Assembly: GCA_002254765.1 (NCBI GenBank)
Contig: NJDV01000018.1
Location: forward strand, 1-14,140
DNA: 14,140 nt
DNA from: Thermoplasmatales archaeon ex4484_36
GTDB lineage: Archaea > Thermoplasmatota > Penumbrarchaeia > Penumbrarchaeales > EX4484-36
Reading direction: 5' to 3'
The notes beneath the pieces were generated by a model. The model saw only the letters and a program-made list of their open reading frames with translations. It searched no databases and was not told the DNA's origin. Numbering within the stretch: the first letter of the stretch is position 1; the number at the start of each line of letters is the position of its first letter. The position numbers were made by a program, and so were the translations under genes. Positions 6,653 to 14,132 of this stretch are shown one piece after another.

Positions 6653-7427
6653 TCATCCCTCAACAGGTGGCAGGCCGTATTTCTCGCACTTCTCGTCAAC
6701 CATCTTCTGGATCTCCGCCACAAGCTCGGGCTTCTTAAGGATGTGTCTGAAGCGCCCCTGCATCTTCAAATACTCCTCAACGGGCTTCCTTTTCTTCGGC
6801 TTGTAGGTGACTTTGAGGTTCTCCAGGCCGCCCTCTGCCTCCCAGAGGATGAAAACTCCCGTCTCAACTGCCAGGCGGGAGATCTGAACCGCATTGTCGG
6901 AGGAGTGCCTCCATCCGGTGGGGCAGGGAGCGAAGATGTGCATGAAGGTTGGTCCCTTGGTCTCAAGGGCCTTCTTCACCTTCTTCTGAAGGTCCTGGAA
7001 GTAGGCGATGGTTCTGTATCCCGGTGTTCATGTATGCCTCATTGTCAAAGGTGAAAAACTTCACGTCGTGGCCTCTCTCAAGCATTCCGGAGAGGGCCTG
7101 AAGGCCGATGTCAAAGGTGCCGCCGTCCCCAGCGAAAGCCAGTACGTTCACACCCTCCTTCTTTCCCAGCTTCTTCAGGGCCGCCTCCACCCCTGAGGCC
7201 ACTGCAGCGGCGTTCTCAAAGGCCACGTGTATCCAGGGAATGGCCCAGGCGGTCTCGGGGTAGCCGGTACTTGCAACCTCAAGGCAGCCTGTGGCGTTGG
7301 CCACGATGGTGTTCGGGCCTGCTACCATAAGAACCTGTCTCACAGCGGTCATCTCCCCACATCCTGCGCACCCGCGGTGGCCGGAAGTGAAGAGCTCTTT
7401 GTCGGTGTTTCTGATAACCACGGTCAT
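6653..7427 (-). pseudogene. porB: Pyruvate:ferredoxin oxidoreductase beta subunit, internal deletion plus frameshift
   Basis: PorB binds thiamine pyrophosphate and one 4Fe-4S cluster and pairs with PorA. The first half (ATG 7427, with GGGAGGTGA five bases upstream) has the cluster cysteines C20, C23 and C48, the TPP motif GDGG (100-103) and [11 protein letters not shown] (128-138). After that Q the frame runs into about 16 unrelated residues and stops at 6963-6965. From about 7009 a different frame encodes the family's C-terminal third: [15 protein letters not shown], then IFAPCPTGW with the fourth cluster cysteine, to a TGA at 6653-6655. In intact homologues some 45 residues (the stretch after GIQ up to the AYP-D segment) lie between these parts. 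The two parts sum to about 256 residues against about 290-330 in the family. The break lies at 7007-7016. It is either a real inactivating deletion or a sequence or assembly error. Confidence 0.88.
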
Positions 7428-7428
7428 C

Positions 7429-8628
7429 TCACTCACCTCCCGGGGGGGCCTCTTCTGGATTTATGTTTATCCACTTGACCAGGGGCTCCACCCTTCCCTC
7501 CTCCGCCTCCTTAAGGGCGGTGGAGGCAATCTCTCGGAAGTCCTTCAGCGTCACGTCCCTTCCGCCGAGGCCTATTATGAAATCTGAGATGAGAGGTCTG
7601 GAGGGCTGGTTTATGAAGGCACCTGCGATCTCTCCGAAGAGCGGGCCGGCGAACCCGGGGGATATCGCGCGCTCGGCGATGGCCACTATCTTCGCTCCAC
7701 CGCATAGCTCAACGATCTCCTTGAAGGGGAAGGGCCTGAAGGTTGTTATCTTCACAGCGCCCACCCGTATCCCGTCCTTCCTCATCTGCCGCACAGCCTC
7801 CCTCAGCGTCCCAGAGACGGAACCCATGGCCACTATTATGACATCAGCATCCTCGGTCATGTAGCCAGTGACCCTCTTGTACTCTCTGCCGAACCTCTTT
7901 TTGTACTCCTCAAAGATCTCGTCAATGACGGGGGGGGACTCCTCCAGCGCCCTTGTGTGTGACCACTTGAACTCCATATAGGACTCCGGTGTGGCGAAGG
8001 AGCCGAAGGTCATGGGACGGTTCACGTCCAGGGTGTAGGGTGGCTGGTAAGGGGGAAGGAAGTCATCCACTTCCTCCTGGCTCGGGTAGTCCACAGGCTC
8101 CATGGTGTGGGTCAACGTGAAGGCGTCAAGGCCCACCATAGCGGGGAGGAGTACCCTTCTGTCCTCGGCAATTCTAAACGCCATCAGCATCAGGTCGAAG
8201 GCCTCCTGGTTGTTCTCGGCGTAAAATTGCATCCATCCGGTGTCTCTCTCGGCCATGGTGTCAGAATGGTCCGCCCAGATGTTTATGGGTCCGGAGAGGG
8301 CCCTGTTGCCTATGGCCATTACTATAGGAAGTCTCATGGCAGAGGCGATGAAGAGCACCTCGTGCATGAGGGCCAGCCCCTGGGAGGCCGTGGCTGTGGC
8401 AACCCTCGCCCCCGCCGCTGAGGCCCCTATGGCGGCGCTTATGGCGGAGTGCTCAGACTCCACCAGGATCATCTCGGCGTCAAGCTCTCCATTTGCAATG
8501 TACTCAGAGATCTTCTCCGGGAAGAGGGTTGAGGGTGTGATGGGGAAGGCAGGCACCACGTCCACCCTAGCCATCTTGGCTGCCAGGGCTGTTGCCATAT
8601 TTCCTCTTATTATCTCCTTCATTTCCAT
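7429..8628 (-). CDS. porA: Pyruvate:ferredoxin oxidoreductase alpha subunit
   Basis: Catalytic alpha subunit of the four-subunit pyruvate synthase/oxidoreductase, which interconverts pyruvate plus CoA with acetyl-CoA plus CO2 using ferredoxin. The 399-residue product has full family length and retains the N-terminal [14 protein letters not shown] segment, [15 protein letters not shown], the SQGLALMHE segment and the pyruvate-type block running from [11 protein letters not shown] to [13 protein letters not shown]. The C-terminal [12 protein letters not shown] and [13 protein letters not shown] segments are also as expected for PorA rather than for oxoglutarate or ketoisovalerate enzymes. ATG 8628 shares one base with the porD stop (TGATG) and has GAGGAG five bases upstream; a GTG at 8631 is too close to that site. 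The TGA at 7429-7431 is separated from the porB ATG by one base. Confidence 0.93.
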   Translation of the reverse strand: MEMKEIIRGNMATALAAKMARVDVVPAFPITPSTLFPEKISEYIANGELDAEMILVESEHSAISAAIGASAAGARVATATASQGLALMHEVLFIASAMRLPIVMAIGNRALSGPINIWADHSDTMAERDTGWMQFYAENNQEAFDLMLMAFRIAEDRRVLLPAMVGLDAFTLTHTMEPVDYPSQEEVDDFLPPYQPPYTLDVNRPMTFGSFATPESYMEFKWSHTRALEESPPVIDEIFEEYKKRFGREYKRVTGYMTEDADVIIVAMGSVSGTLREAVRQMRKDGIRVGAVKITTFRPFPFKEIVELCGGAKIVAIAERAISPGFAGPLFGEIAGAFINQPSRPLISDFIIGLGGRDVTLKDFREIASTALKEAEEGRVEPLVKWININPEEAPPGGE

Positions 8629-8939
8629 CACTTCTCCTCATAAACCATTTCAATCGCTTTGACCGGGCACTCAGCAGCACAGATTCCACATCCTTTACAG
8701 TAGTCGTAGTTTATAACCGCAAGGTCCCTTTCAATCTCCTTGACCTGACCCCCAATCTCCTTCTTTATGGTCCTTTTAACCATCTGGATGGCGGAGTCAG
8801 GGCAGTACATATAGCAGAACCAGCACCCTATGCACTTCTGCTCGTCCACCACGGGCTTCATGGTCCTCCACGTTCCAGTCTTGTAGCGGAGTGCAGACCC
8901 CGGGTGCGGGTTCACAGCACCAAGATATATCTTAACCAT
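8628..8939 (-). CDS. porD: Pyruvate:ferredoxin oxidoreductase delta subunit (2x 4Fe-4S)
   Basis: Small electron-transfer subunit that carries electrons between the TPP-site cluster in PorB and external ferredoxin. The 103-residue product has two classical 4Fe-4S motifs, [12 protein letters not shown] (about 36-47) and [12 protein letters not shown] (about 81-92), and the GTWRTMKP segment before the first motif that is typical of PorD. Its length is normal. ATG 8939 is chosen because GGAGGTGA stands five bases upstream; the alternative GTG at 8948 falls inside that ribosome binding site. It sits 15 bases after porG and its TGA overlaps the porA ATG by one base, indicating translational coupling. 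Confidence 0.95.
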   Translation of the reverse strand: MVKIYLGAVNPHPGSALRYKTGTWRTMKPVVDEQKCIGCWFCYMYCPDSAIQMVKRTIKKEIGGQVKEIERDLAVINYDYCKGCGICAAECPVKAIEMVYEEK

Positions 8940-8954
8940 TCCTTTCACCTCCGT

Positions 8955-9503
8955 TCACATTCCTTTGACCGCCTTATAGGCTTCCTCTGCGGCCTTTACA
9001 TTCTCCTCTTTCTTCACTGGTGAGAGCTCCCGCACAGCCGCAAGGACGGAGTCAAGGTTTACTATCCCACTTACCTTCGCGAAGCTTCCGATAATGGCCG
9101 TGTTCACTATGGGGTTTGTGGGGGTCCCCAGGCCGTTCTCCACCGCTATCTTTGTGGCGTCCACCGTGTATACCTTACAGCTGCCGAGGTCGAACTCCTC
9201 GGGGGACTTTGTGGTGTTTATGAGCACCGGGCCGCCCTCTTTGAGCCCCTCTGTGACGTCTATAACATCCATAAGCGTGGGGTCTAGGACCACCACGAAA
9301 TCGGGGCTGTATATCAATGTCTTTAGGTCTATGGGCTTGTCATCTATCCTTGTGAAGGCCATAACTGGCGCACCTCTTCTTTCCACACCAAACATGGGGA
9401 AAGCCTGGACCTCTTTACCCTCCTTGAAGGCCGCCACAGCAAGAATGTTGGCGGCGGTAACAGCCCCCTGGCCTCCCCTGCCGTGAAATCTCACTTCATA
9501 CAC
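8955..9503 (-). CDS. porG: Pyruvate:ferredoxin oxidoreductase gamma subunit
   Basis: Gamma subunit of the heterotetrameric pyruvate:ferredoxin oxidoreductase, a structural and CoA-side component in the family. The 182-residue product starts [15 protein letters not shown], with the invariant GRGGQG at 8-13, then [16 protein letters not shown] and a C-terminal part of normal length. I chose GTG 9503: it gives the usual family N-terminus and leaves GAGGTGA five bases upstream, the same spacing as porD and porB. The in-frame ATG at 9509 directly abuts that ribosome binding site and would add two residues. It is the first gene of the operon, with a TATA box at 9561-9570, so a short leader of roughly 35 bases is expected. 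Confidence 0.93.
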   Translation of the reverse strand: MYEVRFHGRGGQGAVTAANILAVAAFKEGKEVQAFPMFGVERRGAPVMAFTRIDDKPIDLKTLIYSPDFVVVLDPTLMDVIDVTEGLKEGGPVLINTTKSPEEFDLGSCKVYTVDATKIAVENGLGTPTNPIVNTAIIGSFAKVSGIVNLDSVLAAVRELSPVKKEENVKAAEEAYKAVKGM

Positions 9504-9559
9504 TGTCATCACCTCTTGTTCGCTCTCCCCCGCCCCCACTGCTGCCCCATAGGAAGAGA

Positions 9560-9571
9560 CATTATAAAACT
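9560..9571 (-). promoter_or_regulatory. TATA box of the por operon
   Basis: Minus-strand AGTTTTATAATG in the gap after mptE, with a purine run (GGGAAAG) in the BRE position. Transcription would start near 9538, giving a leader of about 35 bases that contains the porG ribosome binding site. The element begins only about 10 bases before the mptE stop, so the two operons are tightly packed. Confidence 0.65.
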
Positions 9572-9580
9572 TTCCCGCCC

Positions 9581-10360
9581 TCACAGGAAAAGCTCGTCCA
9601 GCTCCGGGTGGTCCCACCTCTCTGAGTAGAAGCGGAGAACGGAAGAAGGTATAAACCCAAGAAGGAGGTTGGACCAGGCTAGCTTCTTGAACTTCACCTC
9701 TTCGGAGAAGGCGCTTCTGTCCCCTATTTTCTCCCCCACTTCGTTGAAGTTGAATCCTAAGAGTACTATCTTATCGGCCCCGTAGTGGTGTGCCAGGAAG
9801 GCCGAGCGGTCTCCGTCGGTAAAGCCACCGAAGTTGTAGAGACCCTCATAGTTGGAGGGGTCCACCTGGGTGGTCCCGAGGACCATGCCGCGAAAACGGG
9901 GCACCACCTCTTTGAGCTTTGATATGTTGTCCCCATGACTGTGCACCACTATGATGGAGCCCTCCTCGTTGGCAGCCAATATATCTTCAATCACCCCGTC
10001 CAAGTCCGTCACAACTATGTCTGGCGTAATCCCCCTCCTCAAAAGCTCCGTTGTGGCACCGTCGGCACTTATTATGACCTCCTCCCTCTCGCCCATCTTC
10101 AGGCTCTTTCCCTCCCTCTGGCACTCCTCCTCCAGCCTGTCGAGCTCAAGGCCCAGGTCAGGGCCCGCCCCCATCACATAGACCTTCTTTCCCTCTATGA
10201 GCTCCTTCAAGCGCTTCTCGGTGCTGGTGCACTCCGCTATTCTTCTGTTGTTCTTAAGAAGCCTTGATAGGTTCATGGAGGACCTCTCATCCCCGCTCCA
10301 GTTGAGTTCTATATCCCTCTTTATGGCCCTGTAGAGGTTCTGCCACTGCTCCCACTCCAT
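9581..10360 (-). CDS. mptE: 6-hydroxymethyl-7,8-dihydropterin diphosphokinase, archaeal MptE type
   Basis: Predicted to transfer diphosphate from ATP to 6-hydroxymethyl-7,8-dihydropterin, a step in archaeal methanopterin or folate-type cofactor synthesis. The 259-residue product belongs to the DUF115/MptE family, unrelated to bacterial FolK. It shows GAGPDL (64-69), SADGAT (98-103), VTDLDG (117-122), HSHGDN (140-145) and GFTDGDRS (169-176). Length is normal. ATG 10360 is preferred: GGAGTGA lies five bases upstream and the N-terminus matches the family. ATG 10366, which overlaps the preceding TGA by one base, and GTG 10369 are alternatives. It is the last gene of the operon starting at 14078 and is probably translationally coupled to the DUF373 gene. 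Pterins also feed the queD pathway, but no direct link between the two clusters is shown. Confidence 0.88.
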   Translation of the reverse strand: MEWEQWQNLYRAIKRDIELNWSGDERSSMNLSRLLKNNRRIAECTSTEKRLKELIEGKKVYVMGAGPDLGLELDRLEEECQREGKSLKMGEREEVIISADGATTELLRRGITPDIVVTDLDGVIEDILAANEEGSIIVVHSHGDNISKLKEVVPRFRGMVLGTTQVDPSNYEGLYNFGGFTDGDRSAFLAHHYGADKIVLLGFNFNEVGEKIGDRSAFSEEVKFKKLAWSNLLLGFIPSSVLRFYSERWDHPELDELFL

Positions 10361-10365
10361 GAGCA

Positions 10366-11346
10366 TCACTCCTTGGCCTCGACCTTTCCGCCGGTTGCCA
10401 TCCGCTCCTTATACGTTCCCCTCATAAGAAGAGTTGTGGCAGCAAGCAGGACTCCCAAGAGGCTGTAGGTGGAGAACTCTCCCGTGGGAAGGGTTCCACG
10501 CTGACCTATGAGATAGGAGGAGAGAGTCAAGAAGGCAGACACAAAGAAGCCCACAGTGAGAAGGAGCATCGTCAGGGTAAGAGAGCTGAAAAGGACTATG
10601 GAGGTCTCCTGCCTCACCACATCCCAGCCGATGTATAACACCACCAGAAGCGGTATCATGGAGAGCACAGTAGCGGTGATGAAGACGTACCTTCTGCTCC
10701 TCAAAGTGACCCTTATCTCCAGGGCCATCCTTGAGAGGGTGTCCCTTAGATTGAATACCCATATTATGAGGTAGATACCAAGGAATGTGAGAATGGCGCC
10801 GTAGGCCAGATAGACCATGTTGAAGAGTGTGAGCACCCCCAAAAGAAGCAGGGAGACCGCCAGTGGGGTTATCAGGCGGTTCTTCACCTTGGGCTCCTTC
10901 AGTGCCGACATGAGAATGTAGATGGTGCTCTCTATGTTTTCCTTCTGCTTCACAACCACCCTAGAGATGTGCTCCACTGGGTACCTAGCGGAGATCATGG
11001 GGACCACGTATTCGTCCTCAGCCCCGTCGGAGACCAAAACTACAGTGTCGGGGGTGAAGCGGCTCACCACCTCAAGGAACTGACTCATAAGGTTCGCATC
11101 TGACTTTATCCCCACGTTCTTGTCCCCGCATATGGTGGCAAGCTCAACCTCCCTCCCCATATCCTTGTACTCCTGATACTTCTTAAGACCCATGAGAAGA
11201 ACGTTGACGTCGGAGTCTTCGGGGTCTGCAAGGCCCAGGGCTACGGCGGCCTTTAGGTTAGCCTTCCTGCCTATGACGGGGGACTTTATCTTCGCCTTCA
11301 TCCCCAAGTCGTCGTCCCTGTCCACGCAGAGCACAAGGGTCTTCAT
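10366..11346 (-). CDS. DUF373-family membrane protein
   Basis: Conserved archaeal protein of unknown function. The 326-residue product begins with a soluble domain of about 155 residues containing the family hallmark CVDRDDDLG (7-15), a SPVIGRKANLKAA segment, LADPEDSD (39-46) and VLVSDGAEDEYVVP (103-116). The Asp-rich motifs suggest metal or nucleotide binding, which is inference. The second half has about five membrane segments (about 160-180, 181-199, 220-241, 250-280 and 292-309). ATG 11346 overlaps the TAA of the rdgB-type gene by one base (TAATG) and has GAGGAGG four bases upstream. A TATA-like AATTTAAATA about 40 bases upstream could add an internal promoter for this gene and mptE. Confidence 0.87.
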   Translation of the reverse strand: MKTLVLCVDRDDDLGMKAKIKSPVIGRKANLKAAVALGLADPEDSDVNVLLMGLKKYQEYKDMGREVELATICGDKNVGIKSDANLMSQFLEVVSRFTPDTVVLVSDGAEDEYVVPMISARYPVEHISRVVVKQKENIESTIYILMSALKEPKVKNRLITPLAVSLLLLGVLTLFNMVYLAYGAILTFLGIYLIIWVFNLRDTLSRMALEIRVTLRSRRYVFITATVLSMIPLLVVLYIGWDVVRQETSIVLFSSLTLTMLLLTVGFFVSAFLTLSSYLIGQRGTLPTGEFSTYSLLGVLLAATTLLMRGTYKERMATGGKVEAKE

Positions 11347-12020
11347 TATTCCTCCTCGTTTCTTTTCATTTGTGCCTCGGTATTTAAATTTTGTCTAACA
11401 GACGCTGAAAGATGTTTATGCAACTCCCTGATAATATACTTTCTCATCTCCCGGAGGGCCTCCCCTCTGTGGGAGCGCCTGTTCTTCTCCTCGGTGCTCA
11501 TCTCGGCGAAGGTCAGACCCTCAGGGTTGTCGCAAAATGGCACGAATATGGGGTCATACCCGAAGCCGTCGTAACCCCTCTCCTCGGTGGAGATCACCCC
11601 CCGGGAGCTGCCCTGAAAAAACTCCATGCGGTAACTTCCCCCCTCGCCGGGGAGGAGAAGTCCTATCACGCATCTGAACTCAGCACCCCTCTCCTCCACC
11701 CCTTCCATGAGCTTTAAGATGCCCCGGAGGCCTATCGTCCTCTCCACGAAGGAAGAGTAGACCCCGGGGAACCCCCCTAGGGCGTCAATGAACAGCCCGG
11801 AGTCATCTGCGAACAGGGGGGAGGGGGGGAAGCCCTCTTTGAGAAGCTCCCTGTAGAGGTGGGGGAGGCCGAAGGCGAGCACCTCCTTCAGATCCCCCGT
11901 CTGGATCTCCGGATACTTCCTTCTCAGCCACTTCACCTCTGCCGTCCCCTCAAGCTCCCTTCTGACCTCCCTCCACTTCCCCTCGTTGGACGTCACCAGG
12001 TAGAGCTCAGGCAGCCTCAC
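11346..12020 (-). CDS. rdgB: XTP/dITP pyrophosphatase (RdgB/HAM1 family)
   Basis: House-cleaning enzyme predicted to hydrolyse XTP, ITP and dITP to monophosphates, keeping deaminated purines out of nucleic acids. The 224-residue product has TSNEGK (10-15), the ADDSGL active-site segment (71-76), FPGVYSS, GFGYDPIF (152-159), LTFAEM and SHR (183-185), all family hallmarks. It is about 25-30 residues longer than usual: the tail from about 200 (SASVRQNLNTEAQMKRNEEE) matches nothing I know and overlaps a TATA-like element on the same strand. The GTG at 12020 is the start; it overlaps the TGA of kae1-bud32 by four bases (GTGA), with GGGAG about nine bases upstream. It precedes the DUF373 gene with a one-base overlap. 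Confidence 0.92.
   Translation of the reverse strand: MRLPELYLVTSNEGKWREVRRELEGTAEVKWLRRKYPEIQTGDLKEVLAFGLPHLYRELLKEGFPPSPLFADDSGLFIDALGGFPGVYSSFVERTIGLRGILKLMEGVEERGAEFRCVIGLLLPGEGGSYRMEFFQGSSRGVISTEERGYDGFGYDPIFVPFCDNPEGLTFAEMSTEEKNRRSHRGEALREMRKYIIRELHKHLSASVRQNLNTEAQMKRNEEE
11380..11391 (-). promoter_or_regulatory. Possible internal TATA box for DUF373 gene and mptE
   Basis: Minus-strand AATTTAAATA lies inside the last codons of the rdgB-type gene. A start site 25-27 bases downstream would fall near 11359, immediately before the GAGGAGG of the DUF373 gene, giving a leader of about 13 bases. Motif and spacing fit a working archaeal promoter, but it lies within a coding region and is unproven. 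Confidence 0.45.
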
Positions 12021-13453
12021 TTCATCACACTCCCTTCAGAGGGGTCAAGAAAGAAGACTCCCCCCCTGTGGATTATTATGTTGGATGTGGTCAGGTCCCC
12101 GTGGGAGAGCCCCCGGGAGTGTATCCTCCCCAGGGCCTCACCCACCAGGTAGAGCACTCTCCCGTCCGCACCCCCCTCCAGAACCTCCTTTAGCCGGATG
12201 CCTTCGAGGTACTCCATGAAGATCACACCTCCATCGGGGTCGTAATAGTATATCCGGGGGGCGCCCACCCCCGCCTCCCTTATGGCTTCCAGCATGCGGG
12301 CCTCGTTGCGGGTTCTCCCCGCCCTTATGGCCTCGTCCAGGGCCGGGAGGCGGTAGGACTTCTTCACCCTGACCTTCTCCACAGCCGGCAGACCGAAGAG
12401 CTCCCTCCTGCGAAGGACCGCCTCGGCTCCCTTCGCCAAGACCCCCTCCTCATAACGCACCTCATCACCCCTCTCCCCCCCCCTCCAGACCACATCCACC
12501 TGGTCCGTGCGGTACCTCTGGTCCACGTCCGCCTGCTCGGGGGAGACCCCTATCCCCGCCCTGTACATGAGCTCTGCGGTGTAGGCGATCATTGCACCGT
12601 TGTCCACGCACAGGTCCGGCGGCGGGACGAAGAAGGTCGCTCCCCTCTCCTCAGCCATTGTTCTCACCATCTCCTGAAGCCTCCTATTCCTGGCCACCCC
12701 CCCACCCAGGAGTACCTCGGACTTCTTAAGGTGTGCCATGGCCCTCTCGGTGACCTCCGTTAGCATGGCGAAGATTGTCTCCTGGAGGGAGAAACATATA
12801 TCCTCAAGCCTCTCTCCCCTCTTCAGGCAGGTGAGGGCAGCGGTGAGGATGCCCGAGAAGGCCACATCCATACCCTTGACCGAGTAGGGGAGTTCAATAT
12901 ACCTCCTCCCCTCCTCAGCGAGCCTCTCTATTTCCGGCCCCCCGGGGAAGGGTATGGAAGCCTCCCTGGCGAACTTGTCCAGCATGTTCCCCACCCCTAT
13001 GTCCTGGGTCTCCCCGAAGATCCTGTAGCGCCCCTCGGAGAAAGAGATTACCTGGGTGTTCCCCCCGGAGACGTAGAGAAGAACGGGGTCCTTAGCGCCC
13101 ACAATGCGGCCCACCTCAAGGTGGGCGACGCAGTGGTTCACGGGGATCAACGGAAGGGAGAGCTTCACCGCAAGGGTCCTCGCAGCGGTGGCGCCTACCC
13201 GGAGGGCTGGGCCTAGCCCCGGCCCTTTGGAATACCCCACAGCATCTATCTCCGAGAGCTTCACCCCAGCCCTTTTGAGTGCCTCACCTATAACGGAGGC
13301 AGCCACCTCCCGGTGGTGCTCCGCAGCCTCCCGGGGGTGTATTCCGCCCTCAGGGGGCCTGTACATGTCAATGACATTGGAGAGTATCTCTCCTTCCTTC
13401 ACCACACCGCAGGAGAAGGTGTGGGCCGTCGACTCTATGCCCAGCAGTATCAT
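12017..13453 (-). CDS. Kae1-Bud32 fusion (tRNA t6A enzyme plus kinase), kinase C-lobe missing
   Basis: The Kae1 half transfers the threonylcarbamoyl group to A37 of ANN-decoding tRNAs within the KEOPS complex; Bud32 is its small atypical kinase/ATPase partner. Kae1 (1-325) is complete: IESTAHT (6-12), metal ligands H107 and H111 in NHCVAH, SGGNTQ (129-134), LLGGGVARN and D284 in CVDNGA. The Bud32 half has K364/K365, RTRNEA (380-385), IFMEYLEG (411-418) and the catalytic HGDLTTSN (451-458; D453, N458). It then ends FFLDPSEGSVMK at residue 478. D470 stands where DFG should begin, and Phe, Gly and the following 55-60 residues are absent; fused proteins in this family usually have about 530-540 residues. 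No other frame restores the missing part before rdgB begins. ATG 13453 lies four bases after the upstream gene. Confidence 0.9.
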   Translation of the reverse strand: MILLGIESTAHTFSCGVVKEGEILSNVIDMYRPPEGGIHPREAAEHHREVAASVIGEALKRAGVKLSEIDAVGYSKGPGLGPALRVGATAARTLAVKLSLPLIPVNHCVAHLEVGRIVGAKDPVLLYVSGGNTQVISFSEGRYRIFGETQDIGVGNMLDKFAREASIPFPGGPEIERLAEEGRRYIELPYSVKGMDVAFSGILTAALTCLKRGERLEDICFSLQETIFAMLTEVTERAMAHLKKSEVLLGGGVARNRRLQEMVRTMAEERGATFFVPPPDLCVDNGAMIAYTAELMYRAGIGVSPEQADVDQRYRTDQVDVVWRGGERGDEVRYEEGVLAKGAEAVLRRRELFGLPAVEKVRVKKSYRLPALDEAIRAGRTRNEARMLEAIREAGVGAPRIYYYDPDGGVIFMEYLEGIRLKEVLEGGADGRVLYLVGEALGRIHSRGLSHGDLTTSNIIIHRGGVFFLDPSEGSVMK

Positions 13454-13457
13454 CCTT

Positions 13458-14078
13458 TCACAGCTGCTCCAGTATCACTCCCTCTATGCCAGTGCCTTTC
13501 AGTGCCTTGACGAACCTCTCGGCGTCCTTCCTGCTGCCCACGATCTCCCCCCAGTGCATGGGGATGGCGTATTTGGGCCGGATGAGCCTCGCAGCTTCAG
13601 CGGCCTCCTTCCAGTCCATGGTGTACTTGCCCCCCACAGGGAAGACTGCCACGTCTATGTTTTTGAGGTGTTTCATCTCCTCTATAAGATCCGTGTCCCC
13701 CGGCTGGTAGTACCTCATTCCGTCCATCTCCACCACGAATCCCACCCACCCCTTCTCCCTCGGGTGGAAAGGCTTGGCAGGGTTGTAGGCGGGGATGGTC
13801 TCAATCCTCACCCCGTCCACCTCCGTCCTATCCATGGGCCTCACCGTCTTCACCCTGCCTCCCACCTGGGATGTGACGTCTGCCGGGCCCACCACCCACG
13901 TGTCGGGCCTTCTTATCTTCCCGATGTCCTCCAGACTCAGGTGGTCGTAGTGGGAATGGGTCACCAGGATGAGGTCCGCAGGTTTGGTATATCTCAGTTT
14001 CCACGGGTCCAGGTAGACCCTCTTTGACCCTTCAATAACGAAGGACGCATGCCCCAGCCACTTTATTTTTTCCAGCAT
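13458..14078 (-). CDS. Metallo-beta-lactamase-fold hydrolase, UPF0173/COG2220 type
   Basis: Predicted metal-dependent hydrolase of unknown substrate. The 206-residue product has the metal motif HSHYDH (41-46) after the opening WLGHASFVIEG (7-17), then HPREKGWVGF (105-114), PGDTD (126-130) and a late PMHWG (173-177) with the distal metal-binding histidine. Motif order and length fit the short COG2220 group; no extra RNA-binding or beta-CASP region is present, so it is not an RNase-type member. ATG 14078 is chosen because GAGGTGG lies five bases upstream; GTG 14087 is too close to that site. It heads the operon with kae1-bud32, rdgB, the DUF373 gene and mptE, and has a T-rich TATA-like box upstream. 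Confidence 0.88.
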   Translation of the reverse strand: MLEKIKWLGHASFVIEGSKRVYLDPWKLRYTKPADLILVTHSHYDHLSLEDIGKIRRPDTWVVGPADVTSQVGGRVKTVRPMDRTEVDGVRIETIPAYNPAKPFHPREKGWVGFVVEMDGMRYYQPGDTDLIEEMKHLKNIDVAVFPVGGKYTMDWKEAAEAARLIRPKYAIPMHWGEIVGSRKDAERFVKALKGTGIEGVILEQL

Positions 14079-14118
14079 CCGAACCACCTCTTGTACGGGG
14101 CTGTAAGAGAGGTGGGGG

Positions 14119-14132
14119 AATAAAAAATTTTC
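14119..14132 (-). promoter_or_regulatory. TATA box of the hydrolase/kae1-bud32/rdgB operon
   Basis: Minus-strand AAAATTTTTTATTC stands about 45 bases before ATG 14078. Transcription would begin near 14098, giving a leader of about 20 bases that contains the GAGGTGG ribosome binding site. It is the only AT-rich element upstream; the window ends just beyond it, so further control sites would not be visible. Confidence 0.55.

Noticed and set aside
6963-7020. Programmed ribosomal frameshift in porB
   Set aside because: There is no slippery sequence at the break, and about 45 conserved residues are absent, which frameshifting cannot restore.
9510-9617. PorG start at 9617 giving a 36-residue longer N-terminus
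   Set aside because: The extra part crosses the TATA box and the end of mptE, is unlike the family, and leaves the GAGGTGA ribosome site unused.
12017-12060. Frameshift hiding the rest of Bud32 in another frame
   Set aside because: All three minus-strand frames after the FFLD codons were read: two hit stops at once and the third is RdgB. No kinase C-lobe sequence remains.
13104-14027. Long + strand open frame of 307 codons
   Set aside because: It is antisense to the Kae1 part and the metallo-beta-lactamase-fold gene, both well supported. Its His/Pro/Leu-rich translation is typical of a GC-rich shadow frame.
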